DNA of 64,000 nt, from positions 20,213,501 to 20,277,500 of the forward strand of contig JAPQWV010000017.1 in assembly GCA_027422505.1 (NCBI GenBank). Direction: 5' to 3'. A model generated the notes under the pieces. It did no database searches, was not told the DNA's origin, and worked only from the letters and a program-made list of their open reading frames with translations. Below are positions 36,453-47,672 of this stretch, in pieces. The translations under genes and the position numbers were made by a program. The stretch's first letter is position 1; the number at the start of each line of letters is the position of its first letter. The DNA is from Craterostigma plantagineum (Eukaryota; Streptophyta; Magnoliopsida; Lamiales; Linderniaceae).

Positions 36453-37417
36453 CAGAGGCGGATCTATTCATGGCCCGGGTGGCCACGGCCCCCCGAAATT
36501 TTCGAAAATTTTAGTAGTATATATGTATATATATACGAATAAATATAGTTTTGTTCCGTAAATATTCAGCAATTTGTTTCTTTCCTGATGGTTGAGGAAG
36601 TAGTCATCTATGCTCTTTATCCGGGTTCGATTCCAAGAGGTCTCAAAGTATTACTTTTTGGCACTAATAATAAACAATGTGACACGGCTCAGTCGAAGTA
36701 ATTGCTCAATTTGGCCCAATCAAAGTAGAATTAATTGCTCAATTTGGCTGCCAAGAAATGGGATACACGTTGGCCCAATAAAGCAAAATTACTAATAAAA
36801 TTAACTAATGAAAGTTGAGAAAAAACCCTATAGTAAATTCACAGAGCTAAGGTTGGTGCAGAAAATTCATAGGTTAGCATTGCATAAAATTCGTTAGTTT
36901 TATCATGTTTGATACAGTTGAAGCACTACGAGTACAATATATTCAAGTGCGGTGATTATAAAAAAATTTCAACTATTTCAGAATTGTGCCAATGGTTGGT
37001 GAAGACTAACAAGTCTGTGACATACAATCTCGTTTTTCGATTGATTGTACTCGTGCTACCTCTTCCAGTTTCTACTGCTACTACAGAACGCTCTTTTTCT
37101 GCAATGAATATCGTGAAAACTTGGCTTCGAAGTAAAATGGAGGATGATTTTCTCTCTGACGCATTACTAGTATATATTGAGCGAGAATTTGCTAGAAATG
37201 TGAGCATGGAATCCATTATGGAAGATTACGAAAATCTAAAAGAACGTTGAATTCCTTTTAGTTAGAAAGTTTTATTTCTTATGCTTAACCTTGTCTTTCA
37301 AAGTATTGTTTTTCTATTGACGATGTATTAATTTTAGCGTTACTTATTCTATCTATTCTTCACCCCCCCCCCCTCCCAACCCCCCACCCCCGGTATATAC
37401 TTCTTGATCCGCCCCTG
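36453..37417. mobile_element. Deleted hAT element 3
   Basis: 965 bp flanked by a perfect 8-bp duplication ATTATATA (36445-36452 and 37418-37425). The ends are CAGAGGCGGATC and, inverted, CAGGGGCGGATC. It retains part of a transposase (36909-37250) but lacks the catalytic region. A C-rich tract lies just inside the right end (37363-37391). Confidence 0.93.
36909..37250 (+). pseudogene. hAT transposase C-terminal fragment
   Basis: An open frame of 113 codons with the hAT dimerisation region: ISELCQWLV near the start, then LPLPVSTATTERSFSAMNIV, and LRSKMEDDFLSDALLVYIER. This pattern is found in plant transposases annotated as zinc-finger MYM/TTF-type with a hAT dimerisation domain. The N-terminal zinc finger and RNase-H-like catalytic core are absent, so it cannot transpose. 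The ATG is just the first available one; in the parent element this would have been a C-terminal exon. Confidence 0.85.
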
Positions 37418-37425
37418 ATTATATA

Positions 37426-37858
37426 CGTGTAAAATTTATTATGACTGTATAACAAAATATCGATTCCTATTAAATATGTACCATTGGTCAGATCCAAGGT
37501 TCAACAAAGATCAACACTATAAAAACACCATGAACAACAAATTTATTGTGAAAGCAACCCTAATATATATTATAATATCGTTAAAAGTATTATCACAACA
37601 CGTGAATATTGAATAATCATACAGTCTATTTCCTTTTGGAATGTTGTCAATAATGACGGCCAATGCTTTGTTATAACATGCTATATAATATATAAACGAT
37701 GAACACGCTAATATATAAAAACACCAATGGCCACCCTAGACATTATAATACAAACTCCTGAAAACTGGATTTAAATAAAGAAATAAACTTATGTTTACAT
37801 ATTAAAAAACATTAATATTAAATAGTCTATCTATAAGTGACAGTCAATAATAACGCAT
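37426..37858. other. AT-rich spacer
   Basis: No gene or clear repeat seen. Confidence 0.4.
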
Positions 37859-37864
37859 AAAACA

Positions 37865-38203
37865 ACGGAAATTTTCATCTCAGGCCCATCAAAATCCAGG
37901 CCCTGTCACCAAAAAATTTAGTTTTTCTTCCAAAAAAAGAAAAAGTGTTAAGGACCCGATTTCTGCATACCGCTTCATTGTTCTGCAGTACCACTTCATT
38001 GTTCTGCTGTACCACTTCATTATTCTGCAGTACCATAAAACGGTCATCCGATACAAGTTTATATAACATTTATAACACTTTTTTAAGTTTAGGTCAATCT
38101 CTAAATTTTACAGAAATTGAGTCCTTTAAACGAAGTTTTTTCTAACATTGTCTGAAACCTATTTTAAAACTTTAAAAGAGCCTGAATTCAAATATACTCT
38201 AAA
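37865..38203. mobile_element. Small relative of the 9868-14282 element
   Basis: The left end has atctcaggcccatc and the inverted right end agtatatttgaattcaggct, the same terminal theme as 9868-14282, with inner 'aaggaccc' and 'gagtccttt' blocks. Three copies of a motif like 'accacttcattgttctgc' lie at about 37968-38030. The duplication could be around 'aaaacaa' but is unclear. It lies about 165 bp upstream of the first receptor-kinase ATG, in its promoter. Confidence 0.55.
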
Positions 38204-38805
38204 AACAAAATAAAATTCGCATGCAGATGCAATAATTGAATACTAAATTCCCAGGAGCCAAAAGATTCAGATCTACCATCAATATTATTAGTGCAAAACA
38301 ACTCATCTTCCAACCACAGACGAAAGAACATAAAAGACAGCTAAATTCTGTAAGAAGGAGAAAAAACAATGGCCTCGAAGAAGCTCATCACAAACACTAC
38401 TACAATTTTTGTGCTCATTCATCTCATCTCATCGACGACAGAAGCGCTTTACAACTTCACAATAGCGAAACAGAACTGCAGAAATCGCTGTGGAGACATA
38501 CAAATTCCTTACCCATTCGGCGCCGGCGATGGGTGCTACGATGGCCACAGTTTCTTAACCACCTGCAACGAAACCGCTGGGCCCAACGGCTCGACGACGG
38601 CTAAGCTTTTCTTGCAAAACACTTCGATCGAAATCACAGACATATCCCTCGACGGTCAGCTCACGCTTTTGCAGTACACGTCCCACGAGTGCTACAGCCG
38701 CAATCGAACTAGGGTTTCGGACAACGCCCCCTTCATCGAACTGCCGATTTCTCTTACGGTGAACTACACCGCCAACAAGTTTACCATCGTCGGGTATGTC
38801 GAATG

Positions 38806-39364
38806 ATGATGAATGACCACTTTACATAAAGCTTATTAAGGTTAAAGGGAGTATCATTTTTCTTAATTTTATTTTATATTTCCAACACGGCCTCTCAGGT
38901 TTAAGCTGATTTTTTTTAATATCGAGCTTCAGAAGCTTAATTTTCTTGAATTTGGTATTCGTGAGGAGTCGTACGCATGATCTTTGCCATGAGCTCTGGT
39001 ACAATGTTAAATGACCATTTTCCTAACAGCTTAAGATGTAAAGGAGAATCATTTTTAAATTTTATATATGTTATATTTCCAACAAATGATGACTCCAAAG
39101 CTTAATCTCGTAGGGAATGCATTTATTTTTTAACGTTATAATTATATTTCAAACACGCTCGCAACGTTTAGGTTAATTTCTCTTATTTCTAGCGTTAGTC
39201 GTGTAGTTTTCTTAAATTAGGTGGTCCTGAGAATTCATACCTAAGACTTCTTTGGTCCTTGAATTCTGATACCATATTTAACGACCAGTCCACCTAAAAA
39301 GCTTAATCATGTAGGGAATGCATCATTTGTTTCTTCTAAAATCTTATATATTATATTTCCAACA
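38806..39364 (-). mobile_element. Two tandem TRIM elements forming intron 1
   Basis: Four copies of an LTR-like unit of about 70-90 bp (38806-38887, 39004-39084, 39085-39155, 39275-39364) flank two internal segments. Each unit begins like atgttaaatgacc and ends ttccaaca. Read on the minus strand, units start TGTTGGAAATAT. A tRNA-Met-like primer site follows each 5' LTR: TGTACCAGAGCTC (decayed) near 39003 and TGGTATCAGAA at 39264-39274. The size (about 280 bp each) and lack of coding match terminal-repeat retrotransposons in miniature. Only about 13 bases of intron 1 are not TRIM. Confidence 0.75.
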
Positions 39365-39889
39365 GGTGCGATACCTACGGCTTCGTCACGGGCTTTCGAC
39401 TGGACCGTGACTACCAGACTGGCTGCACCGCCATGTGCTAAGGAAGGACGACCTGATCGAGGGCTCGTGCACGGGCTTAGGGTGCTGCCAGACTTCCATA
39501 CCTAAGGACGTTTGGAGGGTCGAAGTGAGCTTGCATACCTACGACAACTACAGCCGAGTTTGGGACTTCGACAAATGTGGCTACGCTTTCGTCGTGCAAG
39601 AAAGCGCATTTAATTTCTCGGCGGCTAATCTAACGAACTTGAGGAGCGTAGGGAAGCTTCCCATGGTCGCCGATTGGGCGATGGGGAATGGGACGTGCGA
39701 AGAGGCGAAGACGAACCGTACGAGCTATGCGTGTAGGAGCGAGTATTCCGAGTGCTATAAGCCCGGGAATGGGTATGGCTATCGATGCTCTTGCTTGAAG
39801 GGTTATGAAGGAAATCCATACCTAATCGACGGTTGTAAAGGTATTTGCTTTTTTTTTTTCTTTATCGAGTTTCTGATTGCGTTCAGCGG

Positions 39890-40040
39890 TCAAGCTTAAG
39901 ATTGAAGGGAACATATCATATTATATATTTTTTTCCAGCACTATTCCCCAGGTTTATGCTGATTTCTTTCTTATATAACCATAAACGTGTAATTTTTCTT
40001 AAATGACTGGTCGTGAGGATTCGTACCCGATGCTGCCTTG
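39890..40040 (-). mobile_element. Truncated TRIM in intron 2
   Basis: A segment with aagcttaag, a decayed 'tttttccagca' LTR end, ggtttatgctgatttc and ggtcgtgaggattcgtac matches the LTR and internal part of the intron 1 elements. No full pair of LTRs is present. Confidence 0.6.
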
Positions 40041-41617
40041 TTTTGCAGATATAAACGAATGCGAGCGTAATCTCCATAACTGCGGAAAGAACGAATATTG
40101 TAAGAACGAGGCTGGCAGTTTCACCTGCAAATGTCGAAACGGATACCACGGAGATAGATCCAAAGGCGGGGGAGGCTGTTACCGCGACGAATCGATCATA
40201 TTTAAACTCGTAGCAGGTAAGTTAAAATCGAATCCAATCTTCTCGGGAAAAACTCTTGCAAGCAAGGCGTTTAACACTATGCTTTAACCGATTTATACTG
40301 ATAGGGATTGCGGTAGGAATCGTCATGCTGATGCTAGCGGCCTGTTTATCGTACGCGTTGCTCAAGCGAAGAAGGTTGGCCCAAAAGAGACAGAAATTCT
40401 TCCGCCGAAACGGCGGGACATTGCTGCAAGAACAGCTCGACCGAGGAGACAAAAGCCCGGGGAATATGAAAATATTCAGCGAAACCGAGCTGCAAAAAGC
40501 AACGAACAACTTCCACAAGAGCATGATCATCGGGCAGGGAGGGTTCGGGACAGTGTACAAAGCCACGCTGCCCTATAGTAATAATCACTTCGTCGCCATA
40601 AAAAAATCCAAGCAGGTCGAGCCCAAGCAGGCGAAGCAGTTCGTCAACGAGGTGATGATACTCTCACAAATCAACCATCGAAACGTCGTCAAATTCCTCG
40701 GCTGTTGCGTCGAAACTCCCGTCCCTTTGCTCGTGTACGAGTTCGTCGAAAATGGTACGCTCTTCGAGCACATACACGACAGGGAAAGGTCGCGTCTTCT
40801 TACATGGGAAGTACGTTTGAGAATCGCCGCCGAGGCGGCCAATGTGCTTTCTTACCTACACTCATCGGCTTCTACGCCGATCATACACAGAGACGTGAAG
40901 TCTGCGAACATACTCTTGGACCATTCGTTCGCCGCTAAGGTTTCAGACTTTGGCGCTTCGAAATTGGTCCCTTTAGATCAGATGCAGCTTACAACTATGG
41001 TTCAAGGGACTTGGGGTTACTTAGACCCCGAGTACATGCAGACTGGGCAGTTGACTGAGAAGAGCGACGTTTACAGCTTTGGGGTTTTGCTGGTCGAGCT
41101 TTTGACAGGGATGAAGGCGTTGAGCTTCGAAAGGGAGGATATGGAGCAAAACTTGGCGTACTTTTTCCTTTCTAAGATGAAGAGAGATCATTTGTTTCAA
41201 GTGCTCGACGACAGCATAATCATCGAAGAAGGAAACGAAGAGCAGATAAGGAGGGTTGCTTCGCTCGCCAGGAGCTGTATTTGCGTGAGGGGCGAAGATA
41301 GGCCGATCATGAAGGACGTGGCCATGGAGCTCGAGGGACTGAGAAGGCGCGAGGGGTCGACGAAGCACTCGTGGGACCCACGACGCGGTTGTTGTAGTAA
41401 GGACGAGAATGAGATGGAGTCTTTGCTAGGGTTTATTGGATGTAATAATGATGATGGCATGTCGACTACTACGTTCGACGGTGTGAAGAGTTATTACACC
41501 GATACGACGACGACGGTTGAAGGAGATTTTACCAACGTCGACGTCTTCTCCTCGCCGAGCATGGACACTTGTCTATATCGTGGTGGTCATGACGTTGGAC
41601 TATGTTCGAATGTGTAA

Positions 41618-41719
41618 TTAATATATTATATTTTTCCCCAAAAAAAAATGTTTGCTTAGATATGAAGCCGTACGAGGACAACTTGTCTTAAAAAGATCTA
41701 TGGCTTCGTCATCATAGAG
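41618..41719 (+). other. 3' flank of kinase gene 1
   Basis: About 100 bp between the stop codon and the copia E target site, presumably 3' UTR. Any natural polyadenylation region beyond this point is now displaced by the retrotransposon. Confidence 0.4.
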
Positions 41720-42197
41720 TGTTGTTTCTACGGCTGAAGCGATGATTTGAGAAGGATTTTATTTCGTGAGATGACTTTAGTAACTGATCTGAAAAAATAA
41801 TGGACACTTCACGATATGCTTGATTGGTGGTGTTTAGTGGTGGCTCGTAAAGTTATTGCAAAGTGGGAGAGTGTTTTTTCTTTTTGCTTTCTATCATACA
41901 CCAACGCACCAACACTTTTCTATATTCACTCACCAATGATTAATACATTAAGCCATGCATGTATATATAGATACATAGTGGTGAATGCAAACAAACTATA
42001 AGATCATGCGTATATCAATTATACCGGCTATATCTTTGAATTCATAGCTCATGCCTTGGTTTTCTTCCCAAAGAGATTTGTCTTAGATGTGCTTTTGATT
42101 TGTCAATATATCATTACGACTTCTCTTCTTTTATTTATTGTTTTTTTTTTATTATTCTTATCTTTTAGTTTGAACCATACTTTGAGCTTATTCAACA
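41720..42197 (-). repeat. 3' LTR of copia E
   Basis: Near-identical to 46208-46682. Bounded by TAGAG outside and the polypurine tract inside. Confidence 0.95.
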
Positions 42198-42213
42198 AAT
42201 TTCCCCCTTAAGC

Positions 42214-43647
42214 TCAAAGCCTTCGATCTTTCATTCCGAGCATGTGCTTCAAAATCTCAAACGTATTTGTTGGTAACGGCTTCGTGAAAATATCTGCAAC
42301 TTGATCCGAACTCGCAACGTGTACCATCTTCACCGCTCCATTTTTTACGTGTTCCCGAATAAAATGAAATCTCACATCAATATGCTTGCTTCTCTCATGA
42401 TGAACTGGATTTTTCGCCAACTCGATCGCTGACTTATTATCTACTCGAATTTCGATTGGCTCATCTTGTTGAAGATTCAACTCGGTCAGTAAGTTTCTCA
42501 GCCAAATTGCGTGACAGACACACCACGATGCTGCCACATATTCCGCTTCGCAGGTTGATAGAGTCACGATCGGTTGCTTTTTCGATAACCAGGTGAATGC
42601 TGTATTCCCGAGATAAAATACGTAGCCGCCAGTGCTTCTTCGATCATCGATATCTCCGCACCAATCGCTGTCAGAATATCCGACTAATTTGCAGTCGTTC
42701 GCCTTCGGATAAAATAGTCCGAGCGATTGTGTTCCTCGGATGTATCGTAAAATCCTCTTGATCACCTTTAGATGTGACTGCCTCGGATCTTCCATATAAC
42801 GGCTAACGACACCAACACTGTAAGCGATATCGGGTCTCGTGCAGGTCAAGTATCGCAGACTGCCCACGAGACTTCGATAATCGGTCGCATTCACTCCTTG
42901 TCCTCCCTCAAACTTGGACAATTTTGTTCCAAGTTCCATCGGTGTTGCTACCGGGTTGCTCTCCTCCATTTTATTTTTCTTTAATATAGCCTTCGCATAC
43001 GCTTCTTGCGACACAAAAATTCCCGTGCTTCTTTGCTCGACTTCGAGACCGAGAAAATATTTCATCAGTCCCAAGTCCGTCATCTCGAATTCCTTCGTCA
43101 TCACCTTTTTAAAGTCGTTGACTATCTTCTCGCTGCTCCCCATGAAAATGAGATCATCGACATAAAGGGCGACGATGATCATTTCGTCTCCTTCTCTTTT
43201 GACGTAGAGAGCATGCTCGAACGGACATTGCTCGAACTTGTTCTTTTTGAAGTATCCGTCGATCCGGGTGTTCCATGCTCGAGGCGCTTGCTTTAACCCG
43301 TAAAGCGCCTTTTTTAATTTCAGCACTTTACCTTCTTCTCTCGATTTTGAATATCCCGAGGGCTGCTCCACGTAGACTTCTTCCTCGAGTTCCCCGTTCA
43401 GAAAAGCGGACTTCACGTCCATCTGGTAGATTGGCCAGTTGAGTTGTGCAGCTTGAGCCAGGAGCAAACGAATTGTCTCCATTCTTGCAACGGGAGCAAA
43501 AACTTCGTCGTAATCTATTCCTGCTTGTTGTCGATAGCCTTTCGCCACCAACCTCGCCTTGTAACGTTCAACTTTTCCTTGAGCATTCATCTTCTTCTTA
43601 TAAACCCATTTGACTCCAATGGGTTTATGCCCGTTTGGCAACTCCAC
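42214..43647 (-). pseudogene. copia E reverse transcriptase and RNase H
   Basis: An open frame of 477 codons, the 3' part of the polyprotein. RT motifs include [20 protein letters not shown], the active site [13 protein letters not shown], and [13 protein letters not shown] connection residues ([11 protein letters not shown]). RNase H follows with [20 protein letters not shown] and [11 protein letters not shown], ending in the usual [15 protein letters not shown] ... DIFTKPL tail. No internal stop exists. It is joined to the upstream frame only through a 1-bp shift, so it would not be translated as a unit. Confidence 0.92.
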
Positions 43648-46191
43648 AAGTTTCCATGTCGTTCTTTTCGATCGCCTTTATTTCCTCGTCCATTGCCGCT
43701 TTCCATCTCTTGTCTCTTATGGCTTCTTCGAAACTAATTTGTTCCGAATCAGCCAGTAAGCAGACTAGGTGAATCTGTTCAGTTGATCTGTACAGGTCCT
43801 GCATGATTCGCATCCTCGGCTGTCTTGGTTCATCCTCCTCGTCATTTTCTTGAGACGAAATCGGAACAGGTATTGGTGCAACAATTAGTGGTTCTTCAGG
43901 CGTTGTGTTTTCTTCAACGTTCCAGCCCCACGAATTTTCTTCGTCTACCCGAACATCGCGACTTACTATCACCTTTTTATTTTCAGGGTCATAGAGCCGG
44001 TACGCCTTCGTCTTCTCATCATACCCAATAAACACGAGCTTTTTGCTTTTATCGTCGAGCTTGGTTCTTCTTTGATCAGGCACATGTGCATACGCCACGC
44101 TTCCAAATATTTTGAAGTGCGCCACCGTCGGTTTTCGGCCAGTCCATGCTTCCTGCGGTGTTTGATTCTCGAGGCTATGATGTGGACATCGGTTCTGAAT
44201 ATATATAGCACATCGTACCGCTTCAGCCCAGAATTCCTTTGGCATGTATTTGCTTTTTAACATTGATCGAACCATGTCGAGAACGCTTCGGTTCTTCCTT
44301 TCAGCTACGCCATTCTGTTGTGGTGAATAGGGTGCGGTGAGGAACCTCCTGACGCCTTGCTCCTCGCAAAAGGTTACAAAAACGCCTGAAGTATATTCTC
44401 CACCTCTGTCTGAGCGGAGCGCCTTGATGTTTGAGCCCGTCGCCTTCTCGACCATAGTTTTGAATTTTTTAAATGTCTCGAGTGCTTCTGATTTTTCCTT
44501 TAGAAAGTACACCCACGTCTTTCTTGAGTAGTCGTCGATGAAAGTAATAAAGTATCTCCTTCCACCGAATGATTCTGGTGTGATCGGCCCGCATATGTCT
44601 GTATGTATGAGCTCGAGCGGTTTGCGCGCTCGATATTCTGCATGCTTATGAAACGTCGTCCTCGTATGTTTCCCGATTACGCAGCTTTCGCAAAGTTTCT
44701 TCTCACCCTCGATCACCGGCATTCCGTGCACCATGCCTCGTTTGGAGAGCTCCTTTAGGCCTCCGTAGTGTAAATGTCCGAAGCGCATATGCCACAAGTG
44801 GTATTTGTCCTCTACGTCAACTTGCAAGCATCGCTCTTGAATCGCCTTCAGGTTGAGTTTGAACATTCTGTTCCTTTCCATCTCGACCCGAGCGATCATT
44901 CTTCCGTCTTTGTTTCTTAGTTGCAATGAGCGGTCCTTCATGAACACCGAACATCCTTTTTCAAGCAACTGCCCCATGCTTAAGATGTTCGTCTTCAAGT
45001 CGGGTACGAAGTAGAAGTCCTCGACCGATCCTTGTCTGCCGTCGTTTTGAGAGAAGCATATTTTCCCTCGGCCTTTGACTTCAATTTTCGATGCGTCTCC
45101 AAAGGACACATGGCCATCCTCGATCTTTTTTAGATCCGTAAAGAGATGTTTATGCCCGCTCATATGATTGCTGGCACCAGTGTCGAGATACCACACCATA
45201 TCGTTGCCTGGACTCGTATCCTCGAGCGCCATCAAGAGAAAGCCTTCGTCTTTTGACTCTTCTTGTTTGATTAGATTCGCATTTTCGTCCACCTTCTTTT
45301 CGGACCAACAGTCTTTTGCGAAGTGTCCGAACTTCCCGCAGTTGTAGCATTCAACGCTTGGTCGATTCGAGCGACCACCTCGTCCTTGAGCTCGACCTCG
45401 TCCTCTCCAATTTTGATTGCTCGCTTGTCGTTGTTCCGGATTGTATCCTCGTCCTCGGCCTGAATTTTGACCGGAACCTCGTCCTCGTTGACCTCGTCCT
45501 CGACCTCGACCGTGATGCGTATATAGCGCCTTGTCATCTTTCAACGATAACTTCGTCTGTAGAGCCTCGTCCAGCGATTCCTGCTTCTTCTTTTTCTTCC
45601 GTTGCTCGTGAGCTTCGAGCGAACCGGAGAGTTCGTCGACCGTCATTTCTTCGAGATTTTTGGATTCCTCGATTGCACATACCACGTTTTCGTACTCGTC
45701 CGTCAGAGAGCGGAGAATTTTCTCGACGACTCGGGATTCCGCTAGTGTCTCGCCATTTCTTTTCAACTGGTTTGAGATGGTTTGTACTCTCGTTATATAA
45801 TCGGACACGCCTTCGCCGTTCTTCATTCTCGTCATTTCAAATTCACCACGAAGAGTTTGCAGCCGTACTTGTTTTACTCGGTCGGCGCCTTTGTACACTA
45901 TCTCCAGTTTTCCCATGCTTCCTTCGCTTTCTTTACGTCATTGATTTTTTCGAAGTCGGCATCGTCTAGGCCGTTGTATATGATGCTGAGCGCAGCGCTA
46001 TTTAATTGTCGAGAATCTTCCAACGCCTTCAGCTGGGCCGGCGTGTACTCGTCCGTTTTATCGGGTTCGGTGTACCCATCTTTAACGATGTTCCATACGC
46101 CTTGCGAGCCGAGCAATGCTTTCATCCGAATACTCCAATTATCATAGTTGAATTTTGTGAGGCGCGGGACGGGCATGTTACTAAACGACAT
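43625..46191 (-). pseudogene. copia E gag-protease-integrase
   Basis: Starts at ATG 46191 (MSFSNMPVPRLTKFNYDNWS), with the UBN2 Gag core split by a 1-bp shift near 45910 in a GAAAA run. The long frame (45916-43625) carries a basic RGRGRG stretch, a CCHC knuckle (CYNCGKFGHFAKDC), the protease site WYLDTGASNHMSG, the pre-integrase LWHMRFGHLHYGGL, and the integrase core (DDYSRKTWVYFLKEKSEA, SDRGGEY, SPQQNGVAERKNRS). The frame is lost again by one base near 43640. All catalytic motifs are intact, so only two single-base lesions separate this copy from a full polyprotein. The lineage looks Tork-like (inference). Confidence 0.9.
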
Positions 46192-46207
46192 GGCCCTGAT
46201 ACCAATT

Positions 46208-46682
46208 TGTTGTTTCTACGGCTGAAGCGATGATTTGAGAAGGATTTTATTTCGTGAGATGACTTTAGTAACTGATCTGAAAAAATAATGGACACTTCAC
46301 GATATGCTTGATTGGTGGTGTTTAGTGGTGGCTCGTAAAGTTATTGCGAAGTGGGAGAGTGTTTTTTCTTTTTGCTTTCTATCATACACCAACGCACCAA
46401 CACTTTTCTATATTCACTCACCAATGATTAATACATTAAGCCATGCATGTATATATAGATACATAGTGGTGAATGCAAACAAACTATAAGATCATGCGTA
46501 TATCAATTATACCGGCTATATCTTTGAATTCTTAGCTCATGCCTTGGTTTTCTTCCCAAAGAGATTTGTCTTAGATGTGCTTTTGATTTGTCAATATATC
46601 ATTACGACTTCTCTTCTTTTATTTATTTTTTTTTAATTATTCTTATCTTTTAGTTTGAACCATACTTTGAGCTTATTCAACA
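46208..46682 (-). repeat. 5' LTR of copia E
   Basis: Near-identical to 41720-42197. Bounded by the primer site inside and TAGAG outside. Confidence 0.95.
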
Positions 46683-46687
46683 TAGAG

Positions 46688-47590
46688 AACATTTAGTTAG
46701 TTGCTGGTTCAGATTTTCAAATGGGGTTTTCTCTATCAGCTATATGCCATGGTAATAAACGCTCATCTATGAATGTAATTGAAGTTCATTTGTACTATAT
46801 AGATACGCAAATTAAAACGGTTTTTGTACTAATGAACTTAGGAACAGGGCATTTGAGTAGAAATATCATCATTTTCGCTCGGAGCAAAACGAGTAACAAA
46901 TGGAAAGAAATTATGATTGAAGTTTCGAGATCGACTACTATGTTTAATTAACTCCACGAAACGTTCAAAATAAAACATAAAATTATGTAAGTTGACATCT
47001 AACCGTATATATATTGTAATGCTTACAGGCGAGCGAACTGAATTTGACCTGGCAAAGTTTTTTTTTTAACAACCTGGCAAAGTTTATGATAACGAAAACT
47101 GAATTATAATGCATTTGTTTTGTCAATCTCTCGTCAGAACTCCGACGAGGTAGTTTCGTTGCATCGAGTTGTTGGTATGTCGTATATATGGAGAATTAAA
47201 AATCATTATTACATTATGTTTTATTACTTGTTCAGTTGAAGCGTTTGTTGTCGTCGGTTTTGTTTATTAGAATTGGGACTGAGGACATATTCTAGGGAAT
47301 CAGTTGATATTAATTAGGAATCTATTCCACTTTTTTTTTTTTTTTTCAAAATATATACGTTAACGTTTATATATTAGTTGACATCGTAGTATAAAATTGT
47401 CTTCTCTGCATGAGATCCACTCCCGCAAGAGATGCATGCATGAAATGGCATATATTTAATTACTACTACGCCTTGTTTTACGACTCATTCCGTCCTTTTG
47501 TATATTTTTTTACCGTACGACGACCACACCAACCTTTCCTTTAGTTCCTTCATTTCTTCGGTAAAAAGGGGTAAATAACCTGCATATTTT
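46688..47590. other. Spacer upstream of kinase gene 2
   Basis: AT-rich, with only short frames and no recognisable protein. Confidence 0.4.
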
Positions 47591-47593
47591 TTC

Positions 47594-47602
47594 ACTATAA
47601 AT
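47594..47602 (+). promoter_or_regulatory. TATA box of kinase gene 2
   Basis: CTATAAATA lies 71 bp upstream of the ATG at 47673, which leaves a short leader. This suggests the locus was, or is still, transcribed from its own promoter. Confidence 0.6.
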
Positions 47603-47672
47603 AAACCTACACACTCCAACCTAAGCCACAAAAGAAAAAAAAAAGAAAAAGAAAAAAAGCATTACTACCACC

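Larger units (their letters stand above)
38369..41617 (+). pseudogene. Wall-associated receptor kinase-like gene 1
   Basis: Exons are 38369-38793, 39366-39840, 40049-40216 and 40305-41617, all with GT-AG introns. The protein has a signal peptide (LITNTTTIFVLIHLIS), a cysteine-rich GUB_WAK galacturonan-binding domain (CGDIQIPYPFG), a second Cys-rich part (GSCTGLGCCQTSIP) and a calcium-binding EGF module (DINECERNLHNCG). A membrane helix (GIAVGIVMLMLAACLSYALL) leads to a Ser/Thr kinase with GQGGFGTV, VAIKK, HRDVKSANILL, DFGASK and GTWGYLDPEY. Such kinases sit in the plasma membrane and sense cell-wall pectin. The intron phases agree only if exon 2 lacks one base: ATGTGCTAAGG near 39433-39443 gives an in-frame stop where the neighbour reads MCYSKEDLIEG. 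With that base the protein would be about 793 residues. It is either a recent pseudogene or carries a sequence error. Confidence 0.9.
41720..46682 (-). mobile_element. Ty1/copia LTR retrotransposon E (young)
   Basis: Complete minus-strand copia element. LTRs are 41720-42197 and 46208-46682, both TGTTG...CAACA. Target duplication TAGAG lies at 41715-41719 and 46683-46687. The primer site (TGGTATCAGGGCC) is at 46192-46204, and the purine tract AAGGGGGAAATT abuts the 3' LTR. By eye the LTRs differ by about two substitutions plus homopolymer length, so this is the youngest insertion in the window. The Gag-Pol reading is complete apart from two 1-bp frameshifts. It sits about 100 bp downstream of kinase gene 1, in opposite orientation. 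Confidence 0.96.

Noticed and set aside
45316..45969. 217-codon plus-strand frame within copia E
   Set aside because: Mirror of the Gag coding region on the opposite strand, with composition expected from reverse reading of RGRGRG codons.
46721..46951. 76-codon frame upstream of kinase gene 2
   Set aside because: No recognisable domain, no promoter or splice context, AT-rich surroundings.
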